From Collimonas fungivorans (lineage in GTDB: Bacteria; Pseudomonadota; Gammaproteobacteria; Burkholderiales; Burkholderiaceae_D), in NCBI RefSeq assembly GCF_001584145.1, contig NZ_CP013232.1, positions 3,906,001 through 3,970,000 on the forward strand: DNA of 64,000 bases, given 5' to 3'. The notes under the pieces were generated by a model, which was given only the letters and a program-made list of their open reading frames with translations, made no database searches and was not told the origin of the DNA. Below are positions 38,277 to 47,400 of this stretch, in pieces (the stretch's first letter is position 1; every line of letters begins with the position of its first letter). Position numbers and translations under genes: made by a program.

Positions 38277-39641
38277 TCAGTTGCCTGCCACGGTCATGCT
38301 CTCGATCAGCACCGAGCCGGTCTGCTTGGTGCCGCGGATCAGCGTATCGGCGCCGATGGCGACGATCTGCGCCAGCATGTCTTTCATGTTGCCGGCAATC
38401 GTGATTTCCTCCACCGGATACTGGATCACGCCCTTCTCGACCCAGTAGCCGGAAGCGCCGCGCGAATAATCGCCGGTGACGTAGTTGACGCCCTGCCCCA
38501 TCAGTTCGGTCACCAGCAGGCCGGTATCGAGCTTTTTCAGCATCGCCTTGAAGTTGTCCGAGGATTTGGTCAGCGTGGAAGTAATGCTCAGGTTATGCGA
38601 TCCGCCGGAATTGCCCGTGGTTTTCATGCCCAGCTTGCGCGCCGAGTAGGTCGACAGGAAATAACCCTGCACCACGCCATCCTTGACCACGTCGCGGCGC
38701 TGGGTCTTGACACCCTCCTCGTCGAAGGGCGCCGAACCAACCGCGCCGATGACATGCGGGTCTTCCACGATCTGGATATGCGGCGCAAACACCGATTTGC
38801 CCAGGGTATCCAGCAAGAAGGTCGATTTGCGGTACAACGCGCCGCCCGACACCGCCTGTACGAAAGCGCCCAGCAGGCCTGCCGCCAGAGGCGCCTCGAA
38901 CAGCACCGGACACTTGCGGGTATCCAGCTGGCGCGCGTTCAGCCGCGCCAGTGCACGCTCTGCGGCGTAACGACCGATCGCTTCCGGCTTGGCCAGCTGC
39001 TTTGCATCGCGCATCGACGAATACCAGTCGTCGCGCTGCATGTTGCCGCCCTTGCCGGCGATAGGCGCCACCGAAATGGTATGGCGCGAAAACGGGTAGC
39101 CGCCCATGAAACCGCGCGAATTGGCACTGACGAAGTGCGATTGCTGGGCGTAGACGCCAGCGCCCTCGCTGTTGGTTATGCGCTTGTCGACGGCAAATGC
39201 TGCCGCTTCGCAACGTTTTGCCAATTCGACAGCTTCTTCCGCCGAGATCAGCCACGGCGAACACAGCTTCAGGTCCAGCGGGTTCATTTCCAAAGTATCA
39301 ACATCCGGCAAGCCGGCGCAATCGTCTTCGGCTGTGAAACGGGCGATGTTGTAAGCCGCTTCGACCGTATCCTGCAGGGCCTTGGCCGAAAAGTCGGAAG
39401 TACTGGCATTACCGCGCCGGGTATGGCCTTCCTCGCCCAGGTAGACGGTGACGCCCATACCCTTGTCCTTGTTTTGCTCGATCGTTTCGACGCTGCCCTT
39501 GCGCACGCCCACCGACAAGCCGCTGCCTTCGCTGATTTCAACCGCGGCGTTGGAAGCGCCTTTTTCCCGCGCATAACGCAAGACATCCTGCGCCAGCTGT
39601 TGTAATTGGGCTTGACTATGGGTAAATACGGAGTCGCTCAT
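38277..39641 (-). CDS. pmbA: Metalloprotease PmbA (TldE), TldD/PmbA family
   Basis: A 454-residue cytoplasmic protein of the TldD/PmbA (modulator of DNA gyrase) family, partner of TldD in maturation of peptides and CcdA turnover. Motifs include the N-terminal GSVETIEQNKDKGMGVTVYLG and C-terminal GVNYVTGDYSRGASGYWVEKG and VEEITIAGNMKDML, the conserved end of the family. PmbA itself lacks the HExxxH zinc site of TldD, and none is seen here. It is divergent from darP, the usual beta- and gammaproteobacterial arrangement. Confidence 0.95.
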   Translation of the reverse strand: MSDSVFTHSQAQLQQLAQDVLRYAREKGASNAAVEISEGSGLSVGVRKGSVETIEQNKDKGMGVTVYLGEEGHTRRGNASTSDFSAKALQDTVEAAYNIARFTAEDDCAGLPDVDTLEMNPLDLKLCSPWLISAEEAVELAKRCEAAAFAVDKRITNSEGAGVYAQQSHFVSANSRGFMGGYPFSRHTISVAPIAGKGGNMQRDDWYSSMRDAKQLAKPEAIGRYAAERALARLNARQLDTRKCPVLFEAPLAAGLLGAFVQAVSGGALYRKSTFLLDTLGKSVFAPHIQIVEDPHVIGAVGSAPFDEEGVKTQRRDVVKDGVVQGYFLSTYSARKLGMKTTGNSGGSHNLSITSTLTKSSDNFKAMLKKLDTGLLVTELMGQGVNYVTGDYSRGASGYWVEKGVIQYPVEEITIAGNMKDMLAQIVAIGADTLIRGTKQTGSVLIESMTVAGN

Positions 39642-39717
39642 GGGTCGGTTTTCTTCGAATTAGGTATAAAACGGTTATCATAGCAGTCGTTTACAGTATG
39701 GAAGTACCCTTAACATC

Positions 39718-40320
39718 ATGCCAAATCCCAATCGGGGCTCCTGCGGCTTTCAGTCCAGCGAGTTCGAACAAGAATACGACCGTCCCTCCAAGTCCCAGCT
39801 CAAGCGCGAAATGACTGCCTTGCAGAAGCTCGGCGAAGAGCTGATCGCCGAGTCGCGCGACCGCGTCAAGCGCGTGCCGATGCCGGAAGATGTGCGCGAC
39901 GCCATCCTCGAATGCCAGCAGATCAAGGACCACGAAGGTCGCCGCCGCCAGACCCAGTACGTAGGCAAGAAGATGCGTACGCTGGAGCCGCACGAAATAG
40001 CCGAAATCCAGAAAACCCTGGACAGCTGGAGAGGCCTCTCGAAAGCCGACACCGCCGCCATGCACGCGCTGGAACGCCACCGCGACCGCTTGCTGAAGAA
40101 TGACGGCGCGTTGACCGAACTGCTGGCGCAGCATCCGGAACTGGATGTGCAGCACGTGCGCACCATGATCCGCAATGCGCGTAAGGAGCAGGCCGAGAAC
40201 AAACCGCCGAAAGCGTATCGCGAGATTTTCCAGCTGCTGAAAGAGCTGCAAAAATCGTCGGGCAACCAGGACCAGAACGATAGCGACGCCGAAGACGACG
40301 AGCAAGATGAGCACAATTGA
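39718..40320 (+). CDS. darP: Ribosome biogenesis factor DarP/YjgA
   Basis: A 200-residue protein of the DUF615/YjgA family, a 50S ribosome assembly factor. Motifs: RPSKSQLKREMTALQKLGEE near the start, ILECQQIKDHEGRRRQTQYV and KRQ-type charged helices, ending in an acidic tail (SDAEDDEQDEHN). It diverges from pmbA and overlaps mog by 14 bases, so the two are translated together. Confidence 0.93.
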   Translation: MPNPNRGSCGFQSSEFEQEYDRPSKSQLKREMTALQKLGEELIAESRDRVKRVPMPEDVRDAILECQQIKDHEGRRRQTQYVGKKMRTLEPHEIAEIQKTLDSWRGLSKADTAAMHALERHRDRLLKNDGALTELLAQHPELDVQHVRTMIRNARKEQAENKPPKAYREIFQLLKELQKSSGNQDQNDSDAEDDEQDEHN

Positions 40321-40924
40321 TCCGGCGCCGGCCGCGAACTTGAAAATCGGCCTGGTGTCGATTTCGGACCGCGCCAGCACCGGCGTCTATCAGGACCTGG
40401 GCATCCCTGCCCTGCAAGACTGGTTGGCGGCTGCGCTGAGCACTCCATGGCAAGTCGAAACCCGCCTGATCGCCGACGACCGTACACTGATTGAACAAAC
40501 CCTGGCCGAGCTGGTGGACCAGCAGCATTGCGACCTGGTGCTGACCACCGGCGGCACCGGTCCGGCGCGGCGCGATGTGACGCCGGAAGCGACCTTGGCG
40601 GTGGCGACCAAGGAAATGCCAGGCTTCGGCGAACAGATGCGGCAAATCAGCCTGCAGTTCGTGCCGACCGCGATCCTGTCGCGGCAAGTCGCGGTGATCC
40701 GGGAAAGCGCCGACCACGCGGCCTTGATCCTGAACCTGCCGGGCCAGCCAAAAGCCATCAAGGAAACCCTGGAAGGCTTGAAAGACGCCGACGGCAAACA
40801 AAAGGTATCCGGCATCTTCGCTGCCGTGCCCTATTGCATCGATCTGATCGGCGGTCCGTACATTGAAACCAATGAAGCAGTATGCAAGGCGTTCCGGCCG
40901 AAGTCGGCGATCAAACCAGCCTAA
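40307..40924 (+). CDS. mog: Molybdopterin adenylyltransferase Mog
   Basis: A 205-residue enzyme that activates molybdopterin by adenylation before molybdenum insertion. It shows KIGLVSISDRASTGVYQD at the N-terminus, LTTGGTGPARRDVTPEAT (MoCF signature) and the family end CIDLIGGPYIETNEAVCKAFRPK. It overlaps darP by 14 bases, an arrangement frequent in betaproteobacteria. Confidence 0.94.
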   Translation: MSTIDPAPAANLKIGLVSISDRASTGVYQDLGIPALQDWLAAALSTPWQVETRLIADDRTLIEQTLAELVDQQHCDLVLTTGGTGPARRDVTPEATLAVATKEMPGFGEQMRQISLQFVPTAILSRQVAVIRESADHAALILNLPGQPKAIKETLEGLKDADGKQKVSGIFAAVPYCIDLIGGPYIETNEAVCKAFRPKSAIKPA

Positions 40925-41031
40925 GCGCATCTTCGTCATTTAACTTTTTCCGCGCCCCGCATCCATGTCGCCAACGGCCATTTCCAAGCCCTGCCTTGCA
41001 CAAGCCCTCTGCCTGAAGGGAAAAACAGACA

Positions 41032-41985
41032 ATGAATAAATCGCGCGCTGTGCGCCGCAACTTCATGCGGCTCGCGCTGGCTGCGGGCAGTGCCGCCGCG
41101 TTGCCCTGGCTGGCGCAGGCGCAGACGGCGACAGCCAGCAAGGGCACGCAACTGATCCTGCTGGGCACCAAGGGCGGACCGACGCCGTCAGCCTTGCGCG
41201 CGGCGCCGGCCAATGTGCTGCTGGTGGACGGCCAGCCGTATGTTGTCGACTGCGGCAATGGCGTTGCTTTACAGCTGACCAAAGCGGGCGTCAAGCTGCC
41301 GCAGATACGTGATATTTTCCTGACCCACCAGCACTCCGACCACAACGCCGACCTCGGCAACCTGGTGTTCCTGGCCTGGGCCACCGGGCTGGCGACTCCC
41401 GTGCATCTGTATGGCCCGCCGGGAATGCGCCAGATGATGGACGATTTTGTCCACATGAATGCCATCGACATCGCCACCCGCATGCAGGAAGAAGGCCGGC
41501 CGCCATTGCGCCCCTTGATCAACACCCACGAATTCGACGGCCCGCGCGTAGTCATGGAAAACGACCAGGTCAAGGTGACTGCGGCACTGGTCGACCACTA
41601 CACGCTCAAGCCCGCCTTCGCCTATCGTTTCGACACCAGGGACCGCTCGGTGGTGTTCTCCGGCGATACCGCCTATAACGAGAACCTGATCAAGCTGGCC
41701 AAGGGCGCCGACGTGCTGGTGCATGAAGTGATGTACCTGCCGGCGCTGGAGAAGCTGATGAAGACCGTCGACAATGCGCCGACCCTGCTCGACCACCTGG
41801 TCAAGAGCCACACCAGCACCGCCCAGGTCGGCATGGTGGCGGCGCGCGCCGGCGTCAAGACACTGGTGCTGAGTCACTTCGTGCCGGGCGGCGACCCGGC
41901 GATCAGCGACGACATGTGGTCGGCCGAGGCGCGCCGGCAGTTCAGCGGCGAAATCATCGTCGGCAAAGACCTGATGGTAATCTGA
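41032..41985 (+). CDS. Exported metallo-beta-lactamase-fold hydrolase
   Basis: A 317-residue protein with a Tat-like signal (RRNFMRLALAAGSAAALPWLAQAQ). The zinc motif HxHxDH is in FLTHQHSDHNADLGNL. Further ligands are likely in VDHYTLKPAF, FSGDTAYNE, LVHEVMY and VLSHFVPG. The layout resembles the RNase Z/arylsulfatase-like branch (periplasmic hydrolases of this kind are annotated only as MBL-fold hydrolases). It is a single-gene unit, 46 bases before the esterase gene; the substrate is unknown. Confidence 0.88.
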   Translation: MNKSRAVRRNFMRLALAAGSAAALPWLAQAQTATASKGTQLILLGTKGGPTPSALRAAPANVLLVDGQPYVVDCGNGVALQLTKAGVKLPQIRDIFLTHQHSDHNADLGNLVFLAWATGLATPVHLYGPPGMRQMMDDFVHMNAIDIATRMQEEGRPPLRPLINTHEFDGPRVVMENDQVKVTAALVDHYTLKPAFAYRFDTRDRSVVFSGDTAYNENLIKLAKGADVLVHEVMYLPALEKLMKTVDNAPTLLDHLVKSHTSTAQVGMVAARAGVKTLVLSHFVPGGDPAISDDMWSAEARRQFSGEIIVGKDLMVI

Positions 41986-42030
41986 CGCCACCTCAAAAAT
42001 TCCGATCCATCTTTCTATCCGGACCATCTC

Positions 42031-42699
42031 ATGTCAAGCACCCTCGAAACCCTGGAAATCTCTACCTCCGAAACGCCAACCGCAGCCGTCATCTGGATGC
42101 ACGGCCTCGGCGCCGACGGCTCCGACTTCGTCCCTATCGTGAAGGAGCTGGACCTGAGCGGCTGCCCTGGGATCCGCTTCGTGTTCCCGAGCGCGCCGGC
42201 GATCCCGGTGACCATCAACAACGGTTATGTGATGCCGGCCTGGTACGACATCCTCACTACCGACCTGATCCGGCGCGAGGACGAAGCCGGCCTGCGCAAG
42301 TCGCAAATCGAAATCGAAGCCCTGATCGCCCAGCAGATCGCACTCGGCATCGCAGCCGACAAAATCGTGATCGCCGGCTTCTCGCAAGGCTGCGCAATGG
42401 CGCTGCAAACCGGTTTGCGATATCCGCAGAAACTGGCTGGCCTGATGTGCCTGTCCGGCTACTTGCCGCTGAGCGACAAGACTGAGGCGGAACGCCATGC
42501 CGCCAACCAGCACACGCCGATTTTCCAGGCGCATGGCCGCGGCGATCCTGTGGTGCTGATCGACCGCGCGGAAAAATCACGCGACTTGCTCAAGCAACTG
42601 GGTTATCAGGTGGAATGGCATGAATACATGATGCCGCATTCGGTGTGCGCGGAAGAAGTAGCGGATATCGGCAGCTGGCTGCGCCGCGTGCTGGCCTGA
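42031..42699 (+). CDS. Carboxylesterase (phospholipase/carboxylesterase family)
   Basis: A 222-residue alpha/beta hydrolase. The oxyanion region is IWMHGLGADGSDF, the nucleophile is S118 in IAGFSQGCAM, the acid is in HGRGDPVV and the His in MMPHSVCAEE. This is the EstB/acyl-protein thioesterase-like family, acting on short-chain esters. It is cytoplasmic (no signal). A MITE-like element begins ten bases after the stop. Confidence 0.93.
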   Translation: MSSTLETLEISTSETPTAAVIWMHGLGADGSDFVPIVKELDLSGCPGIRFVFPSAPAIPVTINNGYVMPAWYDILTTDLIRREDEAGLRKSQIEIEALIAQQIALGIAADKIVIAGFSQGCAMALQTGLRYPQKLAGLMCLSGYLPLSDKTEAERHAANQHTPIFQAHGRGDPVVLIDRAEKSRDLLKQLGYQVEWHEYMMPHSVCAEEVADIGSWLRRVLA

Positions 42700-42708
42700 C
42701 ATGCCTCT

Positions 42709-42831
42709 GTAGGGTGGGCACATTGTGCCCACGCGTGCATTGACTCTACCTACATACCTATTTCCGTGCTGCGCGAGTTTGCACTCCGGTTATCCCGGTC
42801 ACGCGTGGGCACAAAAGCGTGCCCACCCTAC
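42709..42831. mobile_element. 123-bp MITE-like element with long terminal inverted repeats
   Basis: The ends are GTAGGGTGGGCAC followed by a short variable piece and TGTGCCCACGCGTG (42709-42737), repeated in inverse at 42800-42831. The variable piece differs between the ends (ATTG against GCTTTTG). The core is about 60 bases and codes for nothing. The right end supplies the TAG stop of copZ. A single arm of the same repeat occurs at 63013-63026. Confidence 0.65.
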
Positions 42832-43025
42832 GCTGTCTGCGGTGTATAACCGGCATCCCTGATCGCTTCGGCCAGTTCGCCCGCAGTCGCGGTGCTCTCA
42901 ACCGATACCGTGCGCCCTTCTATCCTGATCTCCACCTTGGCGCCTGCATCCACGCCGTTGATGGCTTTGGTAATGCGGCCGGCGCAATGGCCGCAAGTCA
43001 TGTCCTGCACATTGAATTCGATCAT
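42828..43025 (-). CDS. copZ: Copper chaperone, CopZ-like HMA protein
   Basis: A 65-residue heavy-metal-associated domain with the metal motif MTCGHC at residues 9-14, a lone HMA domain typical of copper chaperones that hand Cu(I) to CopA. A CueR-type promoter (43056-43086) lies just upstream with a 19-base spacer. The stop codon falls inside the terminal repeat of the MITE-like element. copA lies one gene away on the other strand. Confidence 0.92.
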   Translation of the reverse strand: MIEFNVQDMTCGHCAGRITKAINGVDAGAKVEIRIEGRTVSVESTATAGELAEAIRDAGYTPQTA

Positions 43026-43055
43026 TTCCGTTTGCTCCCTTGGTTACCTGGTTCA

Positions 43056-43086
43056 ACTATAAACCTTCCCATCGTAGCAAGGTCAA
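43056..43086 (-). promoter_or_regulatory. CueR-type (MerR-family) promoter of copZ
   Basis: Read on the minus strand: TTGACC (43086-43081), a 19-base spacer, TATAGT (43061-43056). The overlong spacer carries the dyad ACCTT...AAGGT, the hallmark of CueR-activated promoters. It closely resembles the copA promoter at 43882-43912. Confidence 0.85.
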
Positions 43087-43138
43087 GCACCGGCAAACAA
43101 TAAATAACCGAGGCCAACTGCCGATCGCTGCAGACCGC

Positions 43139-43744
43139 TTAATTCAAGCCGTTCTTGCCTTCGATTTCACTGGCTTTCAAACCGCCCAGGCGTGCATGCA
43201 GGCGGCCGCGCGTCGCCACGGCGAACGCCACCACGACTTCATCAGCGTTCGGCGCATCGAAGAACTGGGTGGTGACAGTGTCGTAATGCGAAGGCACGTA
43301 CAAAGCATGTTTATGCGCCAGCGGAATATCGAGCTCGACGCCCGGTGCGCCGCGCTTGCCGGAAGACGGAATCCAGGCCTTGCCGCCGCCGATGGCTTCG
43401 CGGATCGGCATCACCAAGGCCGGCGTCAGGAAGGCGTTGCCGTGCTCGTATTCGCCGCCGATGCCGACGATGCAAGCCTTGCCGTAGCTTTCCACCTGGT
43501 CCTGCCCCAGCGCGGCGACAATGCGGCGGCCGAATTCATGGCCCAGCGCCGACGAATTGGCCAGGATCAGGTCCAGGCTCTCGCTGAAACGCCCTGCATA
43601 GGGATTGTGGATGGCCGCCGCGATCACGATCTTGCGCAGCAGGCTGCCGTCGGCCAGTACGCCGCTTTCGTTGGCCAGGGTGTCGTCGATCTGGGTGTAC
43701 CACTTGCGGATATGGTAATTCTCGAAATTGGCTGGTTTGGTCAT
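43139..43744 (-). CDS. DUF1185 family protein (annotated as amino acid synthesis protein)
   Basis: A 201-residue protein of the DUF1185 family, which databases label an amino acid synthesis protein without clear proof. Recognisable parts are IRKWYTQIDDTLANESG, VIAAAIHNPYAGRFSE, VGIGGEYEHGNAFLTP and GKAWIPSSGKRGAPGVELDIPL. The start MTKPANFENYHIRKW (43744) has an AGGA nine bases upstream; the long frame continuing to 45619 is antisense to copA and is not coding. It has no evident link with copper, although it sits between copZ and copA. Confidence 0.8.
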   Translation of the reverse strand: MTKPANFENYHIRKWYTQIDDTLANESGVLADGSLLRKIVIAAAIHNPYAGRFSESLDLILANSSALGHEFGRRIVAALGQDQVESYGKACIVGIGGEYEHGNAFLTPALVMPIREAIGGGKAWIPSSGKRGAPGVELDIPLAHKHALYVPSHYDTVTTQFFDAPNADEVVVAFAVATRGRLHARLGGLKASEIEGKNGLN

Positions 43745-43881
43745 GATGCAATCCTGGCAAGTTGATGAGGAAAATTCCTTGGACAGGCATCCTAACTTGC
43801 CGCTGCCCCTTGCCGTATAGCGCATTGCGTATATGCGGTAGAGCTTTTGGCAGTGCAAAAGACAGGCTGTTAAAATTGTGC

Positions 43882-43912
43882 TTGACCTTCCCATCATGGG
43901 AAGGTGGATCAT
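43882..43912 (+). promoter_or_regulatory. CueR-type (MerR-family) promoter of copA
   Basis: TTGACC (43882-43887), 19-base spacer, GATCAT (43907-43912). The spacer contains a perfect dyad: ACCTTCCCAT, one central C, and ATGGGAAGGT (43885-43905). This is the classic distorted promoter of CueR/MerR regulation. It also shows that the GTG at 43904 cannot be the copA start. Confidence 0.9.
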
Positions 43913-43945
43913 GCAGCCATTACCACTATTCAAGCTGAGTCCACC

Positions 43946-46384
43946 ATGAGCAGTACCAGCGCAATCCAAGCGACCGAATTCCAGCTGCCGATAGACGGCA
44001 TGAGCTGCGCATCGTGCGTATCCCATGTCGAAAAGGCCTTGCGCAAGGTAAGCGGCGTGCGTGAAGTCAGCGTCAACCTGGCGACCGAACTGGCGACCGT
44101 GCAAGCCGATGGCGCAACGACCGTCGCCCCCCTGGTCGCCGCCGTGGAAAAAGCCGGCTACCAGGTCAGGCAGCAGGAAGTCACGCTGGATATCGAAGGC
44201 ATGAGCTGCGCTTCCTGCGTCAGCCGGGTGGAGAAAGCCTTGCACAAGGTGGCTGGCGTGCAGACCGTGGCGGTCAACCTGGCCAGCGAAAAAGCGACGT
44301 TGGGCACCGCCGGCGTGGTCCCGGTCGACAAGCTGATCGCGGCAGTCAAGGCGGCCGGCTACGAAGCCTCGCTGCCCAAGCCGACGCCAGCAGCGGCGGC
44401 CGCCAAGAGCGCATTGCCGAGCTGGTGGCCGGTCGCCGCTGCCGCGTTGTTTACCCTGCCGCTGGTGCTGCCGATGCTGGCCATGCCGTTCGGACTTGAC
44501 TGGGCCTTGCCCGGCTGGTGGCAGCTGGCCCTGGCGACGCCGGTGCAGTTCTGGCTCGGCGCCCGCTTCTACCGGGCCGGCTGGCGCGCGCTGAAGGCTG
44601 GCAGCGGCAACATGGATTTGCTGGTGGCGCTTGGCACCAGCGCTGCTTACGGCTTGTCGCTGTACCTGTTGCTGGCGGCCGGGCATGGCGCCATGGCGCA
44701 CCTGTATTTCGAAGCCTCGGCAGCGGTCATCACGCTGGTGCTGCTTGGAAAATGGCTGGAAACCCGCGCCAAGCGCCAGACCGCCGACGCCATCCGCACC
44801 TTGAATGCACTGCGCCCGGAACGTGCCACGGTAAGGCGTATTGAAGGCAGGGACAGCGTCGACCGCGATATCGCCATAACCGCCTTGCAACTCGGCGATG
44901 TAGTAGTAGTGCGCGCCGGCGAACGCATTGCCGCTGACGGCGTGGTGCTGGAAGGACACAGCCAGGTCGACGAATCGCTGCTGACCGGCGAGAGCCTGCC
45001 GGTAGAAAAACGGGCGCACGACCGGGTGACCGCCGGCGCCATCAACGGCTCGGGCCTGCTGCTGGTGAACACCACGGCTATCGGCGCCGAAACCACGCTG
45101 GCGCGCATCATCCGCATGGTGGAACATGCGCAGGCCGCCAAAGCGCCTATCCAGCGCCTGGTCGACCAGGTCAGTGCGATCTTCGTGCCGGTGGTGCTGC
45201 TGATCGCCGCCCTCACCCTGCTGGGCTGGGGCCTGGCCAGCGGCGACTGGCAACAGGCCTTGCTCAACGCGGTGGCGGTGCTGGTGATCGCCTGCCCTTG
45301 CGCGCTGGGGCTGGCGACGCCGACCGCGATCATGGCCGGCACCGGCATCGCCGCCCGTTTCGGCATCCTGATCAAGGATGCCGAGGCGCTGGAAATCGCC
45401 CACCGCATCAGCGTAGTGGCTTTTGATAAAACGGGCACCCTGACGGTCGGCCATCCGGCGCTGCTGGCCTTGGTGCCGAGCGCGCCGGATGCAAGCGATG
45501 ATTTGCTGGCGCTGGCCGCGGCAGTACAGCGCGGCAGCGAACATCCGCTGGCGCGCGCCGTACTCGCCGCCGCCGAGCAAAAAGGATTGCCGGCTGCACA
45601 TACCGCCAGCAAGGTGCAAGCCGTCGCCGGACGCGGGATACAGGCCAGCGTCGGCGATCGCCAGTGCTACCTGGGCAGTTCACGCTGGATGCAGGAACTG
45701 GGCGTCGACATCGCCCCCCTGGCGAGCGAAGCCGGGCAGCTGGAAGCCGAGGGCCGCACCGTATCCTGGCTCGCCGCAGGAACCGATGGACTGCCCGCGC
45801 TGGCCGGCCTGCTGGCCTTCGGCGACGAGATCAAGCCAACCGCCAGGGCCGCGATCCAGCAGCTGCAGCGGCTGTCGCTGCGGGTCGCCATGCTGAGCGG
45901 CGACAATCAAGGCAGCGCCGGCGCCGTCGGCCGTGAGCTGGGGATCAGCGAAATCCATGCGGAAATCCTGCCGGCCGAAAAAGCCAGGGTCATCACCGAC
46001 CTGAAGGCCGGCGGCGCCGTGGTCGCCATGGTGGGCGACGGCATCAACGACGCGCCGGCGCTGGCCGCCGCCGATGTCGGCATCGCCATGTCGACCGGCA
46101 CCGACGTCGCCATGCAGGCCGCCGGCATCACCCTGATGCGCGGCGATCCGGGCCTGGTCGCGGATGCCATCGATATCTCGCGCCGCACTTACAGCAAGAT
46201 CCGCCAGAACCTGTTCTGGGCCTTTATCTACAACCTGATCGGAATTCCGCTGGCGGCGCTGGGCTACCTCAACCCGGTGCTGGCCGGCGCGGCGATGGCG
46301 TTCAGCAGTGTCAGCGTGGTCAGCAACGCTCTGCTGCTGCGCCGCTGGCGGCCTCAATCCAACAAGGGGAAGACACATGACTAA
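43946..46384 (+). CDS. copA: Cu(I)-exporting P-type ATPase
   Basis: An 812-residue P1B-type ATPase. Two HMA domains with GMSCASC (C21/C24 and about residue 90), eight membrane helices, the transport motif CPC (C450-C452), the phosphorylation site DKTGT (D494) and GDGINDAPA near the end. It pumps Cu(I) from the cytoplasm to the periplasm. I start at ATG 43946 ([13 protein letters not shown]), because the frame upstream overlaps the -10 element of its promoter. It overlaps the cueR gene by eight bases. Confidence 0.95.
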   Translation: MSSTSAIQATEFQLPIDGMSCASCVSHVEKALRKVSGVREVSVNLATELATVQADGATTVAPLVAAVEKAGYQVRQQEVTLDIEGMSCASCVSRVEKALHKVAGVQTVAVNLASEKATLGTAGVVPVDKLIAAVKAAGYEASLPKPTPAAAAAKSALPSWWPVAAAALFTLPLVLPMLAMPFGLDWALPGWWQLALATPVQFWLGARFYRAGWRALKAGSGNMDLLVALGTSAAYGLSLYLLLAAGHGAMAHLYFEASAAVITLVLLGKWLETRAKRQTADAIRTLNALRPERATVRRIEGRDSVDRDIAITALQLGDVVVVRAGERIAADGVVLEGHSQVDESLLTGESLPVEKRAHDRVTAGAINGSGLLLVNTTAIGAETTLARIIRMVEHAQAAKAPIQRLVDQVSAIFVPVVLLIAALTLLGWGLASGDWQQALLNAVAVLVIACPCALGLATPTAIMAGTGIAARFGILIKDAEALEIAHRISVVAFDKTGTLTVGHPALLALVPSAPDASDDLLALAAAVQRGSEHPLARAVLAAAEQKGLPAAHTASKVQAVAGRGIQASVGDRQCYLGSSRWMQELGVDIAPLASEAGQLEAEGRTVSWLAAGTDGLPALAGLLAFGDEIKPTARAAIQQLQRLSLRVAMLSGDNQGSAGAVGRELGISEIHAEILPAEKARVITDLKAGGAVVAMVGDGINDAPALAAADVGIAMSTGTDVAMQAAGITLMRGDPGLVADAIDISRRTYSKIRQNLFWAFIYNLIGIPLAALGYLNPVLAGAAMAFSSVSVVSNALLLRRWRPQSNKGKTHD

Positions 46385-46778
46385 CGCCATGAATATCGGC
46401 GACGCCGCTCTGGCTTCAGGGGTTTCGGCCAAGATGATCCGGCACTACGAAGAAACCGGCCTGATCCCGAAGGCCAGCCGCAGCGACGGCGGCTACCGCA
46501 CTTACGCGGAACGCGATATCCACCTGCTGCGTTTCATCCGCCAGGGCCGCCTGCTGGGATTCTCGATGAAACAGATCGCAGAACTGATCGGCCTCTGGCT
46601 GGACCAGTCGCGCCCCAGCAGCAAGGTCAAGCAGCTGGCGCTGTCGCATATTACTGAACTGGACGACAAGATCAAGGAGCTGCAAGCCATGAAGGCCACG
46701 CTGGAACAGCTGGCCTGCCATTGCCATGGCGACGACCGCCCGGATTGCCCTATCCTTGAAGGCCTTGCCCGGCAATGA
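46377..46778 (+). CDS. cueR: Copper-responsive MerR-family regulator CueR
   Basis: A 133-residue MerR-family activator. The winged helix has [26 protein letters not shown], then a dimerisation helix. The metal loop reads [14 protein letters not shown], matching the CueR pattern of two cysteines about eight residues apart (GDD..DCPI), specific for Cu(I)/Ag(I)/Au(I). AAGGGGA precedes ATG 46377. Encoded behind copA, it should activate the promoters at 43056-43086 and 43882-43912. Confidence 0.93.
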   Translation: MTNAMNIGDAALASGVSAKMIRHYEETGLIPKASRSDGGYRTYAERDIHLLRFIRQGRLLGFSMKQIAELIGLWLDQSRPSSKVKQLALSHITELDDKIKELQAMKATLEQLACHCHGDDRPDCPILEGLARQ

Positions 46779-46789
46779 CATTCCTTGCA

Positions 46790-46818
46790 TTGTTAGTCCT
46801 TAATTTCTGACTTATACT
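46790..46818 (+). promoter_or_regulatory. Sigma-70-type promoter before the His-rich gene
   Basis: TTGTTA (46790-46795), 17-base spacer, TATACT (46813-46818). The next ATG is at 46826, only seven bases past the -10 box, so the transcript may begin at or next to the start codon. Confidence 0.55.
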
Positions 46819-46825
46819 GGCGCCC

Positions 46826-47272
46826 ATGTCCCGCTTCCTCAAGATCGCAATCCTCTGGCTCCTGGCCTTTGCTCTGCCTATGCAAGGCTTTGCATCGTCC
46901 GCCATGCCTGATTGCGGCGCGGCCCATCAGCCGGCCAGCCAGCACGGCATGCATCGGGCACAGGGACAACAGGCTCATCATCATGAACAGCTTTCGGCAA
47001 GCCAGCACCATGTTGCCGATGCCTCCCAAGTATCAAGCAACGATTCATCAAGCAACGATTCGCCAGCAGATGATTCCCATCACCACAACGGCGCGGGCAA
47101 ATGCAGCGCCTGCGCATCCTGCTGCCTGAGCAGCGCCATCAGCGCTCCTCCTACACTCGATCCGGTAGCGCCGCTGCCGGCCGGGCTGGAAACCGGCGTA
47201 CAGCCAGACCAGCAATTCACCGCATACTTCCCGGAAGGCCTCGAACGGCCTCCGCATTCCCTCGCCATCTGA
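46826..47272 (+). CDS. His-rich exported protein of the copper cluster
   Basis: A 148-residue protein with signal peptide MSRFLKIAILWLLAFALPMQGFA. The mature part has many histidines (HGMHRAQGQQAHHHEQ, DSHHHNGAG) and a Cys motif KCSACASCC, all potential copper ligands. A direct repeat SSNDSSSNDS lies in the middle. It resembles small exported proteins found in betaproteobacterial copper islands, but I cannot name a characterised family. The neighbouring copper genes on both sides support a metal-binding role. Confidence 0.75.
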   Translation: MSRFLKIAILWLLAFALPMQGFASSAMPDCGAAHQPASQHGMHRAQGQQAHHHEQLSASQHHVADASQVSSNDSSSNDSPADDSHHHNGAGKCSACASCCLSSAISAPPTLDPVAPLPAGLETGVQPDQQFTAYFPEGLERPPHSLAI

Positions 47273-47400
47273 TCCAGGATTGAGCCGCCGGTCCCGGGCC
47301 ATCGCTGCCTGCAGCCGTAACGCGTAAATCCTGCCGCCGCTTGCGGCGCGCATTCGCCTGCGCGTCCGCATTCCGTTCGCATTGCATCATCGAGGACATC

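Noticed and set aside
38037..39605. 522-residue plus-strand frame opposite pmbA
   Set aside because: It starts in the sugar-operon leader and runs antisense through pmbA; no motif and poor composition. A small RNA in its first part is not excluded.
43904..43945. GTG 43904 as the copA start
   Set aside because: It lies inside the promoter (the end of the CueR dyad and the -10 box), so it cannot be on the transcript.
43745..45619. Long minus-strand open frame (continuing from the DUF1185 gene) antisense to copA
   Set aside because: It lies opposite the HMA and ATPase domains of copA, has low-complexity Arg/Gln/His-rich composition and no family motif. The DUF1185 gene has its own start with a ribosome site at 43744.
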